DNA of 64,000 bases from Rhodanobacter thiooxydans. Lineage in GTDB: Bacteria; Pseudomonadota; Gammaproteobacteria; Xanthomonadales; Rhodanobacteraceae. This document shows positions 27,584 to 38,660 of the stretch, piece after piece. The notes beneath the pieces were generated by a model, which was not told the DNA's origin, searched no databases, and saw nothing but the letters and a program-made list of their open reading frames with translations. Position 1 is the stretch's first letter. The number at the start of each line of letters is the position of its first letter. Made by a program: the position numbers and the translations under genes. The stretch covers positions 248,001 through 312,000 of the forward strand of contig NZ_CP127409.1 in the NCBI RefSeq assembly GCF_030291135.1. The letters are read 5' to 3'.

Positions 27584-28747
27584 ATGGCCGGAGATGAAAT
27601 CACCGAAGAGGACACCGTTCCGTCGCACGCCGCGCCCGCAGCCGACGACGGTGTCGCCGGCAGCTCCATGCCGGTGGCGGCGGAGTCTGCGTTGGCGGAC
27701 TCGTTCGTGCATTCGCGTCTGCTCGATTCGGTGGCGTCATTCACCCACCACCGCGACGTCGCTGCGCTCGACCACAGTCTGGTGCTTTCGCTGGCCGAAC
27801 TGACTTCGGCGCACCGGGTGGTGCTGGCCAAGCGGGCGGTCGACGGCGCCTATGTGGAAAATGTTGTGCGCTGCGTGCCGAACGCGCAAGGCGCCTATCA
27901 GTTGCAGACGGACGATCCGGACCGGGTCGATCCGGCGTTGAAGCTGCTGCATCGCTGCATGCACCGGCTGGAGGTGCAGACGGAAAGGGTGCAGGACATG
28001 CACCGGCTGGTCGTGCCGATCCTGTGCGATGGCCGCGCGATCGGCGCACTGCAGCTGGACAGCGACATGCCGCCGGCAGCCAGTCGGCCGCTCACCGAGG
28101 GGTTTGCCCGCATCTATGCCAACTACACCGCCCTGCTCCATGAAAGCGAGCGCGACAAGCTGACCGGCCTGTACAACCGGCGCAGCCTCGAGCGCCAGCT
28201 GCAGCGGCTGCTGTACCAGCGCGAACAGGCGCTGCACGAGGCAGCCGCGGCCGCCCCGGAGGCACGCGGGCCGTCCGCCGCGCCTGCCGCGGAGCAGTCG
28301 CAGGTATGGCTGGCGATTCTCGACATCGACCACTTCAAGCGCATCAACGACAACTACGGGCATGTCTATGGCGACGAGGTGATCCTGCTGCTGGCCCAGC
28401 AGATGCGCGCCTGCTTCCGCCGCAGCGATGTGCTGTTCCGCTTCGGCGGCGAGGAGTTCGTGATCCTGTTCGGCCCGACCGGACAGGCCACCGTGCATGC
28501 CGTGCTGGAGCGATTCCGGCGGCGCATCGCCGAGCATGTGTTTCCGCAGGTGGGCAGCGTCACTGTCAGCATCGGCTACGCCGGTGTCGGCCGCCACGAT
28601 TACCCGGCGAGCGCGCTGGATCGCGCCGACAAGGCGCTCTACTTCGCCAAGCAGCACGGCCGCAACGGCACCTGCGGCTACGAGGACCTGAGTGCGCGCG
28701 GCCTGCTGGGGCGCGAGATGGCGGCGGGCAGCATCGATCTGTTCTGA
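27584..28747 (+). CDS. GAF-GGDEF diguanylate cyclase
   Basis: A 387-residue protein predicted to make cyclic di-GMP. A GAF-like sensory region covers about residues 40-190. The GGDEF domain follows with LTGLYNRRSLE, the GTP/metal site LDIDHFKRINDNYGH and an intact GGEEF signature at residues 288-292. RRSD five residues earlier fits the inhibitory I-site. A Pro/Ala-rich insert interrupts the domain between the first helix and LDIDHFK. The ATG at 27584 follows GGAG. It converges on ilvA with a 4-nt gap. The signal is unknown. Confidence 0.9.
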   Translation: MAGDEITEEDTVPSHAAPAADDGVAGSSMPVAAESALADSFVHSRLLDSVASFTHHRDVAALDHSLVLSLAELTSAHRVVLAKRAVDGAYVENVVRCVPNAQGAYQLQTDDPDRVDPALKLLHRCMHRLEVQTERVQDMHRLVVPILCDGRAIGALQLDSDMPPAASRPLTEGFARIYANYTALLHESERDKLTGLYNRRSLERQLQRLLYQREQALHEAAAAAPEARGPSAAPAAEQSQVWLAILDIDHFKRINDNYGHVYGDEVILLLAQQMRACFRRSDVLFRFGGEEFVILFGPTGQATVHAVLERFRRRIAEHVFPQVGSVTVSIGYAGVGRHDYPASALDRADKALYFAKQHGRNGTCGYEDLSARGLLGREMAAGSIDLF

Positions 28748-28751
28748 GCCG

Positions 28752-30317
28752 TCAGCTGCGCAGCAGCAGCCGGTAGGCGGGGTGCGCGCTCTCGTCCACG
28801 TGCGGGTAGCCCAGCGTGGCGAGGAAGCGCTGCAGTAGCGGCAGCTCGGCCGCGGGCACCTGGAGGCCGACCAGGATGCGGCCGTGGTCGGCGCCGTGGT
28901 TGCGGTAGTGGAACAGGCTGATGTTCCAGTCCGGGTGCAGGTGGCCGAGGAAATCGGTGAGCGCGCCGGGTCGCTCGGGGAACTCGAAGCGGTACAGCCG
29001 TTCGTCCTGTGCCAGCGGTGAGCGGCCACCGATCATGTAGCGCAGGTGCAGCTTGGCCAGCTCGTCGTCGGTGAGGTCAAGCACACCGAATTCCTGTTCG
29101 CGGAAGGCGGCCGCCAGCGCTTCGCGCTCGTCGCGACTGGCGATGCGCACGCCGACGAAGATGTGCGCGGAACGGGCGTCGCCGATGCGGTAGTTGAACT
29201 CGGTGATGTCGTGGCGGCCCAGTGCGGCGCAGAAGCGGCGGAAGCTGCCGCGCTCCTCCGGGATGGTCACCGCGAACACCGCCTCGCGCTGCTCGCCTAC
29301 TTCGGAGCGCTCGGCGACGAAGCGCAGGCGGTCGAAGTTCATGTTCGCGCCGGAAACGATCGCCACCAGCGTGCCGCCGTCGTCGCCGTGGGTGGCGGCG
29401 TACTGCTTCAACCCGGCCAGTGCCAGCGCGCCGGAGGGCTCGGGCACGCTGCGGGTGTCCTGGTAGATGTCGCGGATCGCTGCGCAGATCGCATCGGCGT
29501 CCACCCGCAGCATCGCATCGACATATTGACGGCACAGCGCGAAGGTCAGCGCGCCGACCTGCTTCACCGCGGTGCCGTCGGCAAACAGGCCGACTTCATC
29601 CAGCGCGACGCGTTCGCCGGTTTCCAGTGAACGTGCCATCGCGTCCGAATCGCTGGCCTGCACGCCGATGACTTTCACTCCGGGCCGCAGCGCCTTGATG
29701 CCGGCGGCTACACCGGCGAGCAGGCCGCCGCCACCGACCGGCACGAACACCGCCTGCAGCGGGCGCGGGTGCTGGCGCAGGATCTCCAGGCCGATCGTGC
29801 CCTGGCCGGCGATCACCGCCGGGTCGTCGAACGGGTGCACCAACACCGCGCCGCGCTCGGCCTGCAGGCGCGCAGCGGCGGCCTGCGCGTCGCTGTAGGA
29901 ATCGCCGGCCAGCAGCACTTCGACCATCGTCCCGCCGAAGCGGCGCACCGCGTCCACCTTCACCTGCGGCGCGGTGACCGGCATCACGATGGTGGCGTGG
30001 ATGCCCAGCTTCGCCGCGGCCAGCGCCACGCCCTGCGCGTGGTTGCCGGCGGAGGCGGCGACCACGCCGCGCGCGCGTTGCGCCGCGTCCAGCTGCACCA
30101 TGCGGTTGTACGCGCCGCGCAGCTTGAACGAGAACACTGGCTGCTGGTCCTCGCGCTTGAGCAGCACGCGCCGGTCCAGCCGCGCACCGAGCAGCGGCGC
30201 CGGCTCCAGCGCCGATTCCTGCGCCACGTCGTAGACACGCGCGGCGCGGATCTGTGCCAGCAGGTCGCCTTCCGCCACCGCATCGTCATCGGTGGTCCGT
30301 GGCGCAACGGCATTCAT
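28752..30317 (-). CDS. ilvA: threonine deaminase (biosynthetic)
   Basis: IlvA converts threonine to 2-oxobutanoate, the committed step to isoleucine. The 521-residue length with two C-terminal ACT-like regulatory domains (segments [20 protein letters not shown] and [20 protein letters not shown]) matches the allosteric biosynthetic form. The PLP lysine is in FSFKLRGAY and the glycine loop is VGGGGLLAG. The start at 30317 overlaps the ilvM stop by 4 nt. It is the last gene of the leu-ilv operon. Confidence 0.96.
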   Translation of the reverse strand: MNAVAPRTTDDDAVAEGDLLAQIRAARVYDVAQESALEPAPLLGARLDRRVLLKREDQQPVFSFKLRGAYNRMVQLDAAQRARGVVAASAGNHAQGVALAAAKLGIHATIVMPVTAPQVKVDAVRRFGGTMVEVLLAGDSYSDAQAAAARLQAERGAVLVHPFDDPAVIAGQGTIGLEILRQHPRPLQAVFVPVGGGGLLAGVAAGIKALRPGVKVIGVQASDSDAMARSLETGERVALDEVGLFADGTAVKQVGALTFALCRQYVDAMLRVDADAICAAIRDIYQDTRSVPEPSGALALAGLKQYAATHGDDGGTLVAIVSGANMNFDRLRFVAERSEVGEQREAVFAVTIPEERGSFRRFCAALGRHDITEFNYRIGDARSAHIFVGVRIASRDEREALAAAFREQEFGVLDLTDDELAKLHLRYMIGGRSPLAQDERLYRFEFPERPGALTDFLGHLHPDWNISLFHYRNHGADHGRILVGLQVPAAELPLLQRFLATLGYPHVDESAHPAYRLLLRS

Positions 30318-30562
30318 GCAGCGAGGGCCGTCGCCGGGTGCGCCACCTGCAGCACGTCGACCAGCTTGCGCGTCTGCTGCAGGATCTGGCCGAGCGCCGC
30401 TTCGTCGCACTGCAGGCTCAGCGTGAGTCGCGAGACGGCGGGGTCGTGCGTGGCCGCCACGGTCAGCGTGTCGATGTTGTAGCCGCGCGCGGCAAACAGT
30501 CCGGCCACGCGCACCAGCGCGCCGGCTTCGTTCTGCAACAGGATGGACAGGGTGTGGTTCAT
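30314..30562 (-). CDS. ilvM: acetolactate synthase small (regulatory) subunit
   Basis: An 82-residue single ACT-domain protein ([30 protein letters not shown]) that regulates and stabilises the large acetolactate synthase subunit. It is of the short IlvM/IlvN type rather than the longer IlvH. It lies 124 nt after ilvG, a gap holding a REP-like hairpin, and overlaps ilvA by 4 nt. Confidence 0.9.
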   Translation of the reverse strand: MNHTLSILLQNEAGALVRVAGLFAARGYNIDTLTVAATHDPAVSRLTLSLQCDEAALGQILQQTRKLVDVLQVAHPATALAA

Positions 30563-30615
30563 GCGATTGGCTCCGTAGTGAGTCCCTGGCCTGCCGGGAC
30601 ATGCCCTTGCTTCTT

Positions 30616-30637
30616 CATTCCCGCCTTCGCGGGAATG
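30616..30637. repeat. REP-like hairpin in the ilvG-ilvM gap
   Basis: CATTCCCGC, CTTC, GCGGGAATG: a 9-bp stem with a 4-nt loop, a sequence dispersed in many Xanthomonad genomes. A degenerate partial copy is near 54712. It sits inside the operon and could affect mRNA stability or relative expression. Confidence 0.65.
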
Positions 30638-30686
30638 ACGACGGTGAAGATTGGTCGCGATCTCGGGCGGGTGGAAAAGTCACGGC

Positions 30687-32543
30687 TCAGAACATGTTCG
30701 AGGTGGCGGGCCCGCGCGCGGCCAGCGTCGCGCGCGAGGCGATGAAATCGCCGGTGATCATCTGCGCATAGCTGGCGCCGGGGCCGACCATCGGGTACAC
30801 GCCGGCATCCGGGTCGATCATCACTTCCAGGAACGCCGGGCCGGGGTAGGCGAGGAAGTCGGCGATGGTCGCCTCCAGCTCGTCCACGCGTTCCAGCCGC
30901 CGCGCCCACTCGAAGCCGTCGGCCTGTGCGGCGCGCACGAAATCCTTCTTGTGCAGGCTCTTGTCGGACGCGGCGAAGCGGCCCTTGAAGTACAGCTTCT
31001 GCCACTGCCGCACCATGCCGTCGCCGACGTTGTTCAGCACCACGATCTTCAGCGGCAGGCCATAGGTGGTGGCGGTTTCCAGCTCGCCGATGTTCATGCG
31101 GATGCTGGCGTCGCCGTCGATGTCGATGACCAGCTTGTCCGGATGCGCGAACTGCGCACCGATCGCCGCGGGCAGGCCGAAGCCCATCGTGCCCATCGAG
31201 CCGGAGGTGAGCCAATGCCGCGGCGCGCGGAAGTCGAAATACTGCGCCGCCCACATCTGGTGCTGGCCGACGCCGGTGCTGACGATGGCGTTGCCCCGCG
31301 TGTGGCGGTTGATCGCCTCGATCACCGCGTATGGCTGGATCAGCGTGCTGGCGCGGTCGTAGTTCATCGCGTGCACGCGTTTCAGTTCGGCCACGTGCGC
31401 ATGCCAGGCGCCCAGCTTCGGCCGCAGGCCATGCGCGCGGCCATACGCGGTGAGCCGTTCCAGCGCGCGCACCATCGGCCCCACGTGTTGCCAGTCGACC
31501 GACTTCACCTTGCCGATCTCGGACGGGTCGATGTCGAGCTGGGCGATGAACTTCGCCCGCGGCGCGAACTTGTCCGGCACGCCGGCGACGCGGTCGTCGA
31601 AGCGCGCGCCCAGCGCCAGCACGAAGTCGCAATCCTCCACCGCGTAGTTCGCATACGCGGTGCCGTGCATGCCGAGCAGGTGCAGCGCCAGCGGGTCGGT
31701 GCTGTCGAAGCCGCCCAGGCCCATCAGCGTGGTGGTGACCGGCAGCCCGAACGCGTCGACGAACGCACGCAACGCGGCCGAGGCCTCCGCCGCGATCACG
31801 CCGCCGCCGGCGTAGATCAGCGGGCGCCGCGCCTGCATCAGCGCGGCGAAGAACGCCGAGCAATCGGCATCATTCAGCGCCGACTGCTCGACCGCGCGCA
31901 GCCGCGCGCGGTAGCCGGCCAGCAGCAGTTCGCCGCTGCCGTGCCAGGTGAGCGCGGCATTCTGCACGTCCTTGGGCACGTCCACCACCACCGGACCGGG
32001 CCGACCGCTGCGCGCCAGGGTGAACGCGGTGCGCATGGTCGCTTCCAGCTGCGTGGCGTCGGTGACCAGGAACACGTGCTTGGCGCAGGCGCCCATGATG
32101 TTGCTGACCGGCGCCTCCTGGAACGCATCGCTGCCGATCGCCGCGGTGCCGACCTGGCCGCAGATCACCACCAGCGGGATTGAGTCGGCCATCGAGTCGC
32201 GTACCGGCGTGACCATGTTGGTGGCGCCGGGGCCGGAAGTGACGATGGCCACGCCGACCCGGCCCGACGCGCGCGCATAGCCGGCCGCCATGAAGCCGGC
32301 GCCTTGCTCGTTGGCGGGCACCACCAGCCGCATCGCCTCGTTGCCGTCAGCGCGCGGATGTTCGGCATTGTGGCGGAACACCGCGTCGTACACCGGCAGG
32401 ATCGCGCCGCCGGAATAGCCGAACAGCACGCCGACGCCTTCGTCGGCGAGTACCTGCACGATCACTTCGGCGCCGCTCATGCTCTGCCCGGCCAGCGGGT
32501 GCCGGTCGGTGGTGGTTTCGGCTTTCAGTGCTGGTGCATTCAC
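30687..32543 (-). CDS. ilvG: acetolactate synthase large subunit
   Basis: A ThDP enzyme that makes acetolactate or acetohydroxybutyrate for Val/Leu/Ile. Its 618 residues contain the YSGGAILPVYDAVF opening, the catalytic Glu in ANEQGAGFMAAGYAR, and the ThDP/Mg motif GDASIRMN...VLNN. It is named ilvG because it pairs with an IlvM-type subunit in an ilv operon; ilvB would be equally acceptable. The gap to ilvC carries a hairpin repeat. Confidence 0.95.
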   Translation of the reverse strand: MNAPALKAETTTDRHPLAGQSMSGAEVIVQVLADEGVGVLFGYSGGAILPVYDAVFRHNAEHPRADGNEAMRLVVPANEQGAGFMAAGYARASGRVGVAIVTSGPGATNMVTPVRDSMADSIPLVVICGQVGTAAIGSDAFQEAPVSNIMGACAKHVFLVTDATQLEATMRTAFTLARSGRPGPVVVDVPKDVQNAALTWHGSGELLLAGYRARLRAVEQSALNDADCSAFFAALMQARRPLIYAGGGVIAAEASAALRAFVDAFGLPVTTTLMGLGGFDSTDPLALHLLGMHGTAYANYAVEDCDFVLALGARFDDRVAGVPDKFAPRAKFIAQLDIDPSEIGKVKSVDWQHVGPMVRALERLTAYGRAHGLRPKLGAWHAHVAELKRVHAMNYDRASTLIQPYAVIEAINRHTRGNAIVSTGVGQHQMWAAQYFDFRAPRHWLTSGSMGTMGFGLPAAIGAQFAHPDKLVIDIDGDASIRMNIGELETATTYGLPLKIVVLNNVGDGMVRQWQKLYFKGRFAASDKSLHKKDFVRAAQADGFEWARRLERVDELEATIADFLAYPGPAFLEVMIDPDAGVYPMVGPGASYAQMITGDFIASRATLAARGPATSNMF

Positions 32544-32572
32544 GAGAAAATTCCCAAGGATTCGATGCCGTG

Positions 32573-32676
32573 CCCCTCCCCTGCAAGGCAGGGGAGGGTT
32601 GGGGTGGGGTGCTCCTGATCTTCAAGTCAAAAGCGCATCCCCTCCCAACCTTCCCCTGTGAAACAGGGGGAGGAGC
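32573..32676. repeat. REP-like hairpin pair in the ilvC-ilvG gap
   Basis: Two hairpins, CCCCTCCCCTGC-aag-GCAGGGGAGGG and a second with CCCCTGT-gaa-ACAGGGG, joined by about 40 nt. It is the same family as the element between bioB and bioF. It fills most of the 141-nt gap within the operon. Confidence 0.7.
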
Positions 32677-32684
32677 AGAAGCGG

Positions 32685-33695
32685 TCAGCCAGCCTTCTTC
32701 AGCGGCGCGACGGCGGCAGGTGCCTGGTTCGGCTGCAGCCACGGCATCCGTGCACGCAGCGCGGCGCCGACCTGCTCGATCGGATGCTCGAGGTCGGCCT
32801 GCTTCAGGCGCTTGTAGTTCGGCAGGCCGGCCTGGTACTCGGCGATCCAGTTGCGCGCGAAGGTGCCGTCCTGGATGTCGGTGAGCACTTCCTTCATGCG
32901 CGCCTTGGTGCCGGCGTCGACCACCCGCGGGCCGCTGACGTAGTCGCCGTACTGCGCGGTCTCGGAGACGAACTGCAGCATCTTCGCGAGGCCGCCCTCA
33001 TAGAACAGGTCGACGATCAGCTTCAGCTCGTGCATCACCTCGTAGTAGGCGATCTCCGGCTGGTAGCCGGCCTCGACCAGGGTTTCGAAGCCCTTGATCA
33101 CCAGCTCGCTGGCGCCGCCGCACAGCACCGCCTGCTCGCCGAACAGGTCGGTCTCGGTCTCTTCCTTGAAGTCGGTCTGGATGATCATCGCGCGGCCGCC
33201 GCCGATGCCGTCGGCGTAGCCCTTCGTCTTCGCCTCGGCCTGGCCGCTGACGTCCTGATGCACCGCCCAGATGCACGGCACGCCGCGGCCGCGCTCGTAC
33301 TCGCTGCGCACCAGCGCACCGGGGCCTTTCGGCGCGACCAGGATCACGTCGATGTCGGCGCGCGGTTCGATCTGCCTGAAGTGCACGTTGAAGCCGTGCG
33401 CGAACAGCAGCGCAGCACCGGGCTTGATGTTCGGCTCGATCGCCTCCTTGTACAGCGTGGGCTGCACCATGTCCGGGGCCAGCACGGCGACCAGGTCGGC
33501 GCCCTTCACCGCCTCGGCCGGCTCGACGACGTTGAAGCCGTCGGCCCTGGCCTTGTGCCAGGTCGGGCCATTCGGGCGCAGGCCGACCACGACGTCGAGG
33601 CCGGAGTCGCGCAGGTTGAGCGCATGCGCGCGGCCCTGGCTGCCGTAGCCGAGTACGGCGATGCGGGATGTGGCGAGGGGGTTGTGGCTGCTCAT
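32685..33695 (-). CDS. ilvC: ketol-acid reductoisomerase
   Basis: IlvC isomerises and reduces acetolactate and acetohydroxybutyrate using NADPH and Mg. The 336 residues are the short class I form. The Rossmann motif is [17 protein letters not shown]. Active-site segments [18 protein letters not shown] and the C-terminal [12 protein letters not shown] are present. It overlaps ilvD by 4 nt. Confidence 0.96.
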   Translation of the reverse strand: MSSHNPLATSRIAVLGYGSQGRAHALNLRDSGLDVVVGLRPNGPTWHKARADGFNVVEPAEAVKGADLVAVLAPDMVQPTLYKEAIEPNIKPGAALLFAHGFNVHFRQIEPRADIDVILVAPKGPGALVRSEYERGRGVPCIWAVHQDVSGQAEAKTKGYADGIGGGRAMIIQTDFKEETETDLFGEQAVLCGGASELVIKGFETLVEAGYQPEIAYYEVMHELKLIVDLFYEGGLAKMLQFVSETAQYGDYVSGPRVVDAGTKARMKEVLTDIQDGTFARNWIAEYQAGLPNYKRLKQADLEHPIEQVGAALRARMPWLQPNQAPAAVAPLKKAG

Positions 33696-35398
33696 GCGGT
33701 GACTCCCTGGTGGGTTTCGGTGTGGATGGGTTGAGGGGTGGAGACGGTGGAGCCGGGATGCGTGGTGGCGCCGTCGGAGGCGGAGCCGACCAGCAACGCG
33801 TACTTGGCCAATGCGCCGCGACTGACCTTCGGTGCCGGTGCCTGCCAGCTGGCACGACGTGCGGCGAGGTCGGCATCGGTGGCGATCTCGCGCGTGTTGG
33901 CGTCGATGCGGATGCGATCGCCCTCGTGCAGCAGCGCGATTGGGCCGCCGCGCGCGGCTTCCGGCGCGATGTGGCCGACCATGAAGCCGTGGGTGGCACC
34001 GGAGAAACGGCCGTCGGTGATCAGCGCCACGTCGTCGCCGAGGCCGCGGCCGATCAGCGCGGCGGTGACGCCGAGCATCTCGCGCATGCCGGGGCCCCCG
34101 GCGGGGCCTTCGTTGCGGATCACGATGACGTCGCCCTTGCCGATGTCGCCGGCCTGTACCGCGGCGAACGCCTGCTCCTCGCTTTCGTAGACGCGGGCGC
34201 GACCTTCGAAATGGCTGGCGCCCTTGCCGGCGAGCTTGAGGATGCAGCCTTCCGGTGCGAGGTTGCCGTACAGGATCGAGTAGCCGCCGCGCGGCTTCAG
34301 TGGTGCGTCCACCGGATGCACCACGTCCTGCGCTTCGGCGCGCGGTGCGGTGGCGACTTCCTCGAACAGCGTGCGGCCGGTGACGGTGGGCGTGTCCTCC
34401 AGCATGCCGGCGGCGATCAGCTCCTGCGCCACCCGCGCGCTGCCGCCGGCACCGAACAGCTCGACCGCGGTGTAGCGGCCGCCGGGCAGCAGGTCGGCGA
34501 TCACCGGGGTGTGTTCCGAGGCCGGTTGGAAATCCTCCAGCGTCCACTCGACACCGGCTTCGCGCGCGATCGCCAGCAGATGCAGCACCGCATTGGTGGA
34601 ACCGGCGGTGGCGGCGACCATGCGCGCAGCGTTGCGCATCGAGGTGCGCGTGATCAGCTCGCGCGGCGTGCGCTCCGCGCGCAGGCATTCCATTACCAGC
34701 TCGCCGCAGCGGAAGGCGGCGGCGCCCTTGGCCGGATGGGTGGCGGGGATGTCGTTGTAGCCCAGCGGTGACAGGCCCAGCGTGGTCAGCACCATCGCCA
34801 TCGTGTTCGCGGTGAACTGGCCACCACAGGCGCCGGCACCGGGGCAGGCGTCGCGCTCCACCGCGGTCAGCTCCGCGTCGTCGATCTTGCCGGCGCCGTG
34901 CGCGCCGACCGCCTCGAACACCTGCTGGATGGTGATCGGATGATGGTCGTGGGTGCCGTGCGCGATGCTGCCGCCGTACAACGCCACGCCGGGGATATTC
35001 AGCCGCGCCAGCGCCATCGCGGCGGCCGGAATAGTCTTGTCGCAGCCGCACAGCACCACCATCGCGTCGAGGCAGTGGCCGTCCACCGCCAGTTCGATCG
35101 AGTCGGTGATCACCTCGCGGCTGATCAGCGACGAGCGCATGCCCGGCGTGCCCATCGCGATGCCGTCGGTGACCGCGATGGTGTTGAACTCCACCGGTGT
35201 GCCGCCCGCGGCGCGAATGCCGGCCGCCGCCTCGACCGCCAGCTCGCGCAGGTTGAGGTTGCATGGGCTGACGTTCGACCAGGTGTGCACCACGGCGACC
35301 AGCGGCCGTGCGATGGCTTCGTCGTCGAGGCCGGTGGCACGCAGCATGGCGCGGGCGGGGGCGCGGTCGGGGCCGCTCTTGATCAGGTCACTGCGCAT
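33692..35398 (-). CDS. ilvD: dihydroxy-acid dehydratase
   Basis: An Fe-S enzyme that dehydrates the dihydroxy acids in Val/Ile synthesis. It has 568 residues. Cluster cysteines appear in [14 protein letters not shown] and [18 protein letters not shown], and the late GRFSGATHG segment is intact. The ATG at 35398 (MRSDLIKSG) is chosen over an upstream start because family homology begins there. A 177-nt gap with no recognisable feature separates it from leuB; a secondary promoter there is possible. Confidence 0.95.
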   Translation of the reverse strand: MRSDLIKSGPDRAPARAMLRATGLDDEAIARPLVAVVHTWSNVSPCNLNLRELAVEAAAGIRAAGGTPVEFNTIAVTDGIAMGTPGMRSSLISREVITDSIELAVDGHCLDAMVVLCGCDKTIPAAAMALARLNIPGVALYGGSIAHGTHDHHPITIQQVFEAVGAHGAGKIDDAELTAVERDACPGAGACGGQFTANTMAMVLTTLGLSPLGYNDIPATHPAKGAAAFRCGELVMECLRAERTPRELITRTSMRNAARMVAATAGSTNAVLHLLAIAREAGVEWTLEDFQPASEHTPVIADLLPGGRYTAVELFGAGGSARVAQELIAAGMLEDTPTVTGRTLFEEVATAPRAEAQDVVHPVDAPLKPRGGYSILYGNLAPEGCILKLAGKGASHFEGRARVYESEEQAFAAVQAGDIGKGDVIVIRNEGPAGGPGMREMLGVTAALIGRGLGDDVALITDGRFSGATHGFMVGHIAPEAARGGPIALLHEGDRIRIDANTREIATDADLAARRASWQAPAPKVSRGALAKYALLVGSASDGATTHPGSTVSTPQPIHTETHQGVTA

Positions 35399-35575
35399 GG
35401 CGATTCCAGGAGTTGCGGAAAGAAAAGCGCCCCCGGCGCGCGAGGGAGGTCGACGGGATGGCCAGGGAGTCGGCGCCATCACGGCGTGCAGGGACCATCC
35501 GCGTCGCATGCGCGCAGGGGGCAGCAGAAAATACGGACACGTCCATGTGGCCGCTGGGAAAAGGGTGAGTGCACA

Positions 35576-36673
35576 TCAGCCGCATGCGCGTGCTCCGCAG
35601 AAGAACGCGGCGGCGCTGTCGGCGTGGTCCTCGATCGCGGCCAGTACCGCGTCGCGCACCTCGTCGGTGCCGGCGTCGCCGCCGATATCACGGCTGTGCG
35701 GGCCATGCCGCAGCACCTGCTCCACCGCCGACTCCACCGCGACCGCCTCGGCCTCCAGGCCCAGCGAGTGGCGCAGCAGCAGCGCGGCAGAGAGGATCGC
35801 GCCGACCGGATTGGCCACGCCGGTGCCGGCGATGTCCGGCGCCGAACCGTGGATCGGTTCGTACACGCCGCACCGGCCGTCGCCCAGCGACGCCGACGGC
35901 AGCAGGCCGAGCGAACCGGCCAGCGCGGCGGCTTCGTCGGTGAGGATGTCGCCGAACAGGTTCTCGGTGACCACCACGTCGTAGCGGTTGGGCCGGGTCA
36001 GCAGCAGCATCGCCATCGAGTCGACCAGTTGGTGCTCGAGCGTCACGTCGGGATACTCGGCGGCGATGCGCTGCACCGTACTGCGCCACAGCCGCGAGGT
36101 TTCCAGCACGTTGGCCTTGTCGACCGAGGTGACATGGCGACGGCGGTCGCGCGCCAGCGCGAACGCGCGGCGCACCACGCGCTCGATCTCGGCCACGGTG
36201 TATTTGCATTCGTCGGTGGCGGCATCGGCGTTGCGGGTGCGCGCGCCGAAATACATGCCGCCGGTCAGTTCGCGCACGAACAGCACGTCGACGTGCCGGA
36301 GCCGGTCGTTCTTCAGCGGCGACAGGTTGGCCAGCGCCGGATGCACTTGCAGCGGGCGCAGGTTGGCGTAGACGCCGAGCGCGGCGCGCAGTGCCAACAG
36401 GCCTTGCTCGGGGCGCACCGATGCGTCTGGATCGGACCACTTCGGTCCGCCCACGGCGCCCAGCAGCACCGCGTCGGCGCGGCGGCACGCGGCCAGCGCG
36501 GCGGCTGGCAGCGGTTCGCCGCAGGCGTCGATCGCGGCGCCGCCGATCAACTGTTCCTCGAATGCGAACACGTGTTCGTAGCGCGCGGCCACGGCTTTCA
36601 GCACGGCCACGGCGGCGGCGGTGACCTCGGGGCCGACGCCATCGCCGGGCAGGGTGACGATATGGGCCTTCAT
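35576..36673 (-). CDS. leuB: 3-isopropylmalate dehydrogenase
   Basis: LeuB oxidises and decarboxylates 3-isopropylmalate with NAD in leucine synthesis. The 365 residues include LPGDGVGPEV, GAVGGPKW, the NAD/metal segment VTENLFGDILTDEAA and HGSAPDIAGTGVANP. Its ATG overlaps the leuD stop by 4 nt. Confidence 0.96.
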   Translation of the reverse strand: MKAHIVTLPGDGVGPEVTAAAVAVLKAVAARYEHVFAFEEQLIGGAAIDACGEPLPAAALAACRRADAVLLGAVGGPKWSDPDASVRPEQGLLALRAALGVYANLRPLQVHPALANLSPLKNDRLRHVDVLFVRELTGGMYFGARTRNADAATDECKYTVAEIERVVRRAFALARDRRRHVTSVDKANVLETSRLWRSTVQRIAAEYPDVTLEHQLVDSMAMLLLTRPNRYDVVVTENLFGDILTDEAAALAGSLGLLPSASLGDGRCGVYEPIHGSAPDIAGTGVANPVGAILSAALLLRHSLGLEAEAVAVESAVEQVLRHGPHSRDIGGDAGTDEVRDAVLAAIEDHADSAAAFFCGARACG

Positions 36674-37251
36674 GCCGCTTGCTCCTGTTGTTCGTAATGG
36701 GTGATCAACTTCTCGTTTTGCAAGAGGTAGCCGAGCTGGTCGACGCCGTGGAGCAGGCAGTGCCGGGCGAACGGTTCCAGCACGAACGGGATGCGGCCGC
36801 CGTCGGGCAGTGCGATGAACTGGCCGCGCACGTCGATCGCCAGCTCGATGCCGGGGTGCCTGAGCAGCCAGCGGTGTTCCAGCTCGTCGAGCTGGATCGC
36901 CAGCAGGCCGTTCTTCAGCGCGTTGCCGCGAAAGATGTCCGCAATCTCGCTGCACAGCACCGCCTGGATGCCGTAGTCCAGCAGCGCCCACGGCGCGTGC
37001 TCGCGCGAGGAGCCGCAGCCGAAGTTTTTCCCGGCGACCAGGATCGCGCAGCCGTGCGCTTCCGGCCGGTTCAGCGGGAAGGCGGGGTTATCGCTGCCGT
37101 CGGCCTGGTAGCGCCAGTCGTGGAAGCACAACTTGCCCAATCCGTCGCGGGTGGTGGTGGTGAGGAAGCGCGCCGGGATGATGCGGTCGGTGTCGATGTT
37201 CTCGTCGGCCAGCACGGCGGTGCGCGAGTGGAGATGGGTGACGGGTTTCAT
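36670..37251 (-). CDS. leuD: 3-isopropylmalate dehydratase small subunit
   Basis: The 193-residue swivel-domain subunit of isopropylmalate isomerase. [15 protein letters not shown] at the N-terminus and [17 protein letters not shown] are the family signatures. It is overlapped by 4 nt at both ends (leuC and leuB). Confidence 0.96.
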   Translation of the reverse strand: MKPVTHLHSRTAVLADENIDTDRIIPARFLTTTTRDGLGKLCFHDWRYQADGSDNPAFPLNRPEAHGCAILVAGKNFGCGSSREHAPWALLDYGIQAVLCSEIADIFRGNALKNGLLAIQLDELEHRWLLRHPGIELAIDVRGQFIALPDGGRIPFVLEPFARHCLLHGVDQLGYLLQNEKLITHYEQQEQAA

Positions 37252-38660
37252 GCGGCTTGCTCCTGCGTCATGTACTCGCGCGGATCGGCGATGCGCCCGG
37301 CCACCGCGCTCGCCGCGGCGGTGGCCGGGCTGGCCAGCACGGTGCGCGCGCCCTTGCCCTGGCGGCCTTCGAAGTTGCGGTTGGAGGTGGACACGACCAG
37401 CTGGCCCGGCTGGGCCAGGTCGCCGTTCATCGCGATGCACATCGAGCAGCCGGGTACGCGCCACTCGGCGCCGGCGGCAAGGAACACCTGGTGCAGGCCT
37501 TCGCGCTCGGCGTCGCGGCGCACCGCCTCGGAGCCGGGCACCACCAGCATGCGCACGCCGTCGGCGACGCGTCGACCGTGCAGCACGCGCGCCACTTCGC
37601 GCAGGTCGGACAGGCGCGAGTTGGTGCAGCTGCCGATGAACACCACGTCCACCGGCGTGCCCTGCATCGGCTGGCCGGCCTGGCTCTGCATGTAGTCCAG
37701 TGCACGGCGCTCCTGCGCATTGGTCGCCGCCGGTACCGGCGCGTCCATCGCGATCGCCATGCCCGGATGCGTGCCGTAGGTGACGGTGGGCTTCACCGCC
37801 GCGGCATCGATGCGCACTTCGCGGTCGTAACGCGCGCTGTCGTCGCTCTTCAGCGCACGCCATTGCGTGACGGCTGCCTCCCACGCCGCGCCCTGCGGCA
37901 CGCGCGGACGACCTTTCAGCCAGGCGAACGTGGTGTCGTCCGGCGCGATCAGCCCGGCACGCGCGCCGGCCTCGATCGACATGTTGCACACGGTCATGCG
38001 TTCGTCCATCGACAGCGCCTCGATCGCCGCGCCGCGGTACTCCAGCACGTGGCCGGTGCCACCGTCGACGCCGATGCTGCCGATGATGTGCAGGATCAGG
38101 TCCTTCGCGCCCACGCCGGCAGGCAATTGGCCGTCCACATGGATTGCCATGGTCTTCGGCCTGCGCTGCAGCAGGCATTGCGTGGCCATCACGTGGCCGA
38201 CCTCGGTGGTGCCGATGCCGAATGCCAAGGCTCCAAAGGCACCATGCGTGGAGGTGTGGCTGTCGCCGCAGACGATGGTCATGCCCGGTTGCGTCGCGCC
38301 CAGCTCGGGGCCGATCACATGCACGATGCCGCGCTCGGCACTGTCCCAGCCGTGCAGCTCGACGCCGAACTCGCGGCAGTTGCTTTCCAGCTGCGCCACC
38401 TGCGCCTGCGCCTCGGCGTTTGCATACGGACGGCTGCCGTCGGCGTTCGCCGGCAGGGTTGGCGTGGAATGGTCCAGCGTGGCCAGCATGCGATCCGGCC
38501 GGCGCAGCTTCAGCCCGCGCTCGCGCAGTTCGCTGAAGGCCTGCGGCGAGGTGACCTCGTGCACCAGGTGCAGGTCGACGTAGAGGATCGCCGGCGTGTC
38601 GGCGGTCTCGGCGGCGACGACGTGCGCGTCCCAGATTTTTTCAAAGAGGGTCTTGGCCAT
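37248..38660 (-). CDS. leuC: 3-isopropylmalate dehydratase large subunit
   Basis: The 4Fe-4S subunit of isopropylmalate isomerase, 470 residues. Cluster ligands lie in [15 protein letters not shown] and in the [12 protein letters not shown] segment. [19 protein letters not shown] is also conserved. Its ATG shares one base with the ilvE stop. Confidence 0.96.
   Translation of the reverse strand: MAKTLFEKIWDAHVVAAETADTPAILYVDLHLVHEVTSPQAFSELRERGLKLRRPDRMLATLDHSTPTLPANADGSRPYANAEAQAQVAQLESNCREFGVELHGWDSAERGIVHVIGPELGATQPGMTIVCGDSHTSTHGAFGALAFGIGTTEVGHVMATQCLLQRRPKTMAIHVDGQLPAGVGAKDLILHIIGSIGVDGGTGHVLEYRGAAIEALSMDERMTVCNMSIEAGARAGLIAPDDTTFAWLKGRPRVPQGAAWEAAVTQWRALKSDDSARYDREVRIDAAAVKPTVTYGTHPGMAIAMDAPVPAATNAQERRALDYMQSQAGQPMQGTPVDVVFIGSCTNSRLSDLREVARVLHGRRVADGVRMLVVPGSEAVRRDAEREGLHQVFLAAGAEWRVPGCSMCIAMNGDLAQPGQLVVSTSNRNFEGRQGKGARTVLASPATAAASAVAGRIADPREYMTQEQAA

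Noticed and set aside
30616-30637. Terminator ending the operon between ilvG and ilvM
   Set aside because: No T-tract, and the sequence matches a dispersed repeat; ilvM is the expected partner of ilvG, so read-through is more likely.
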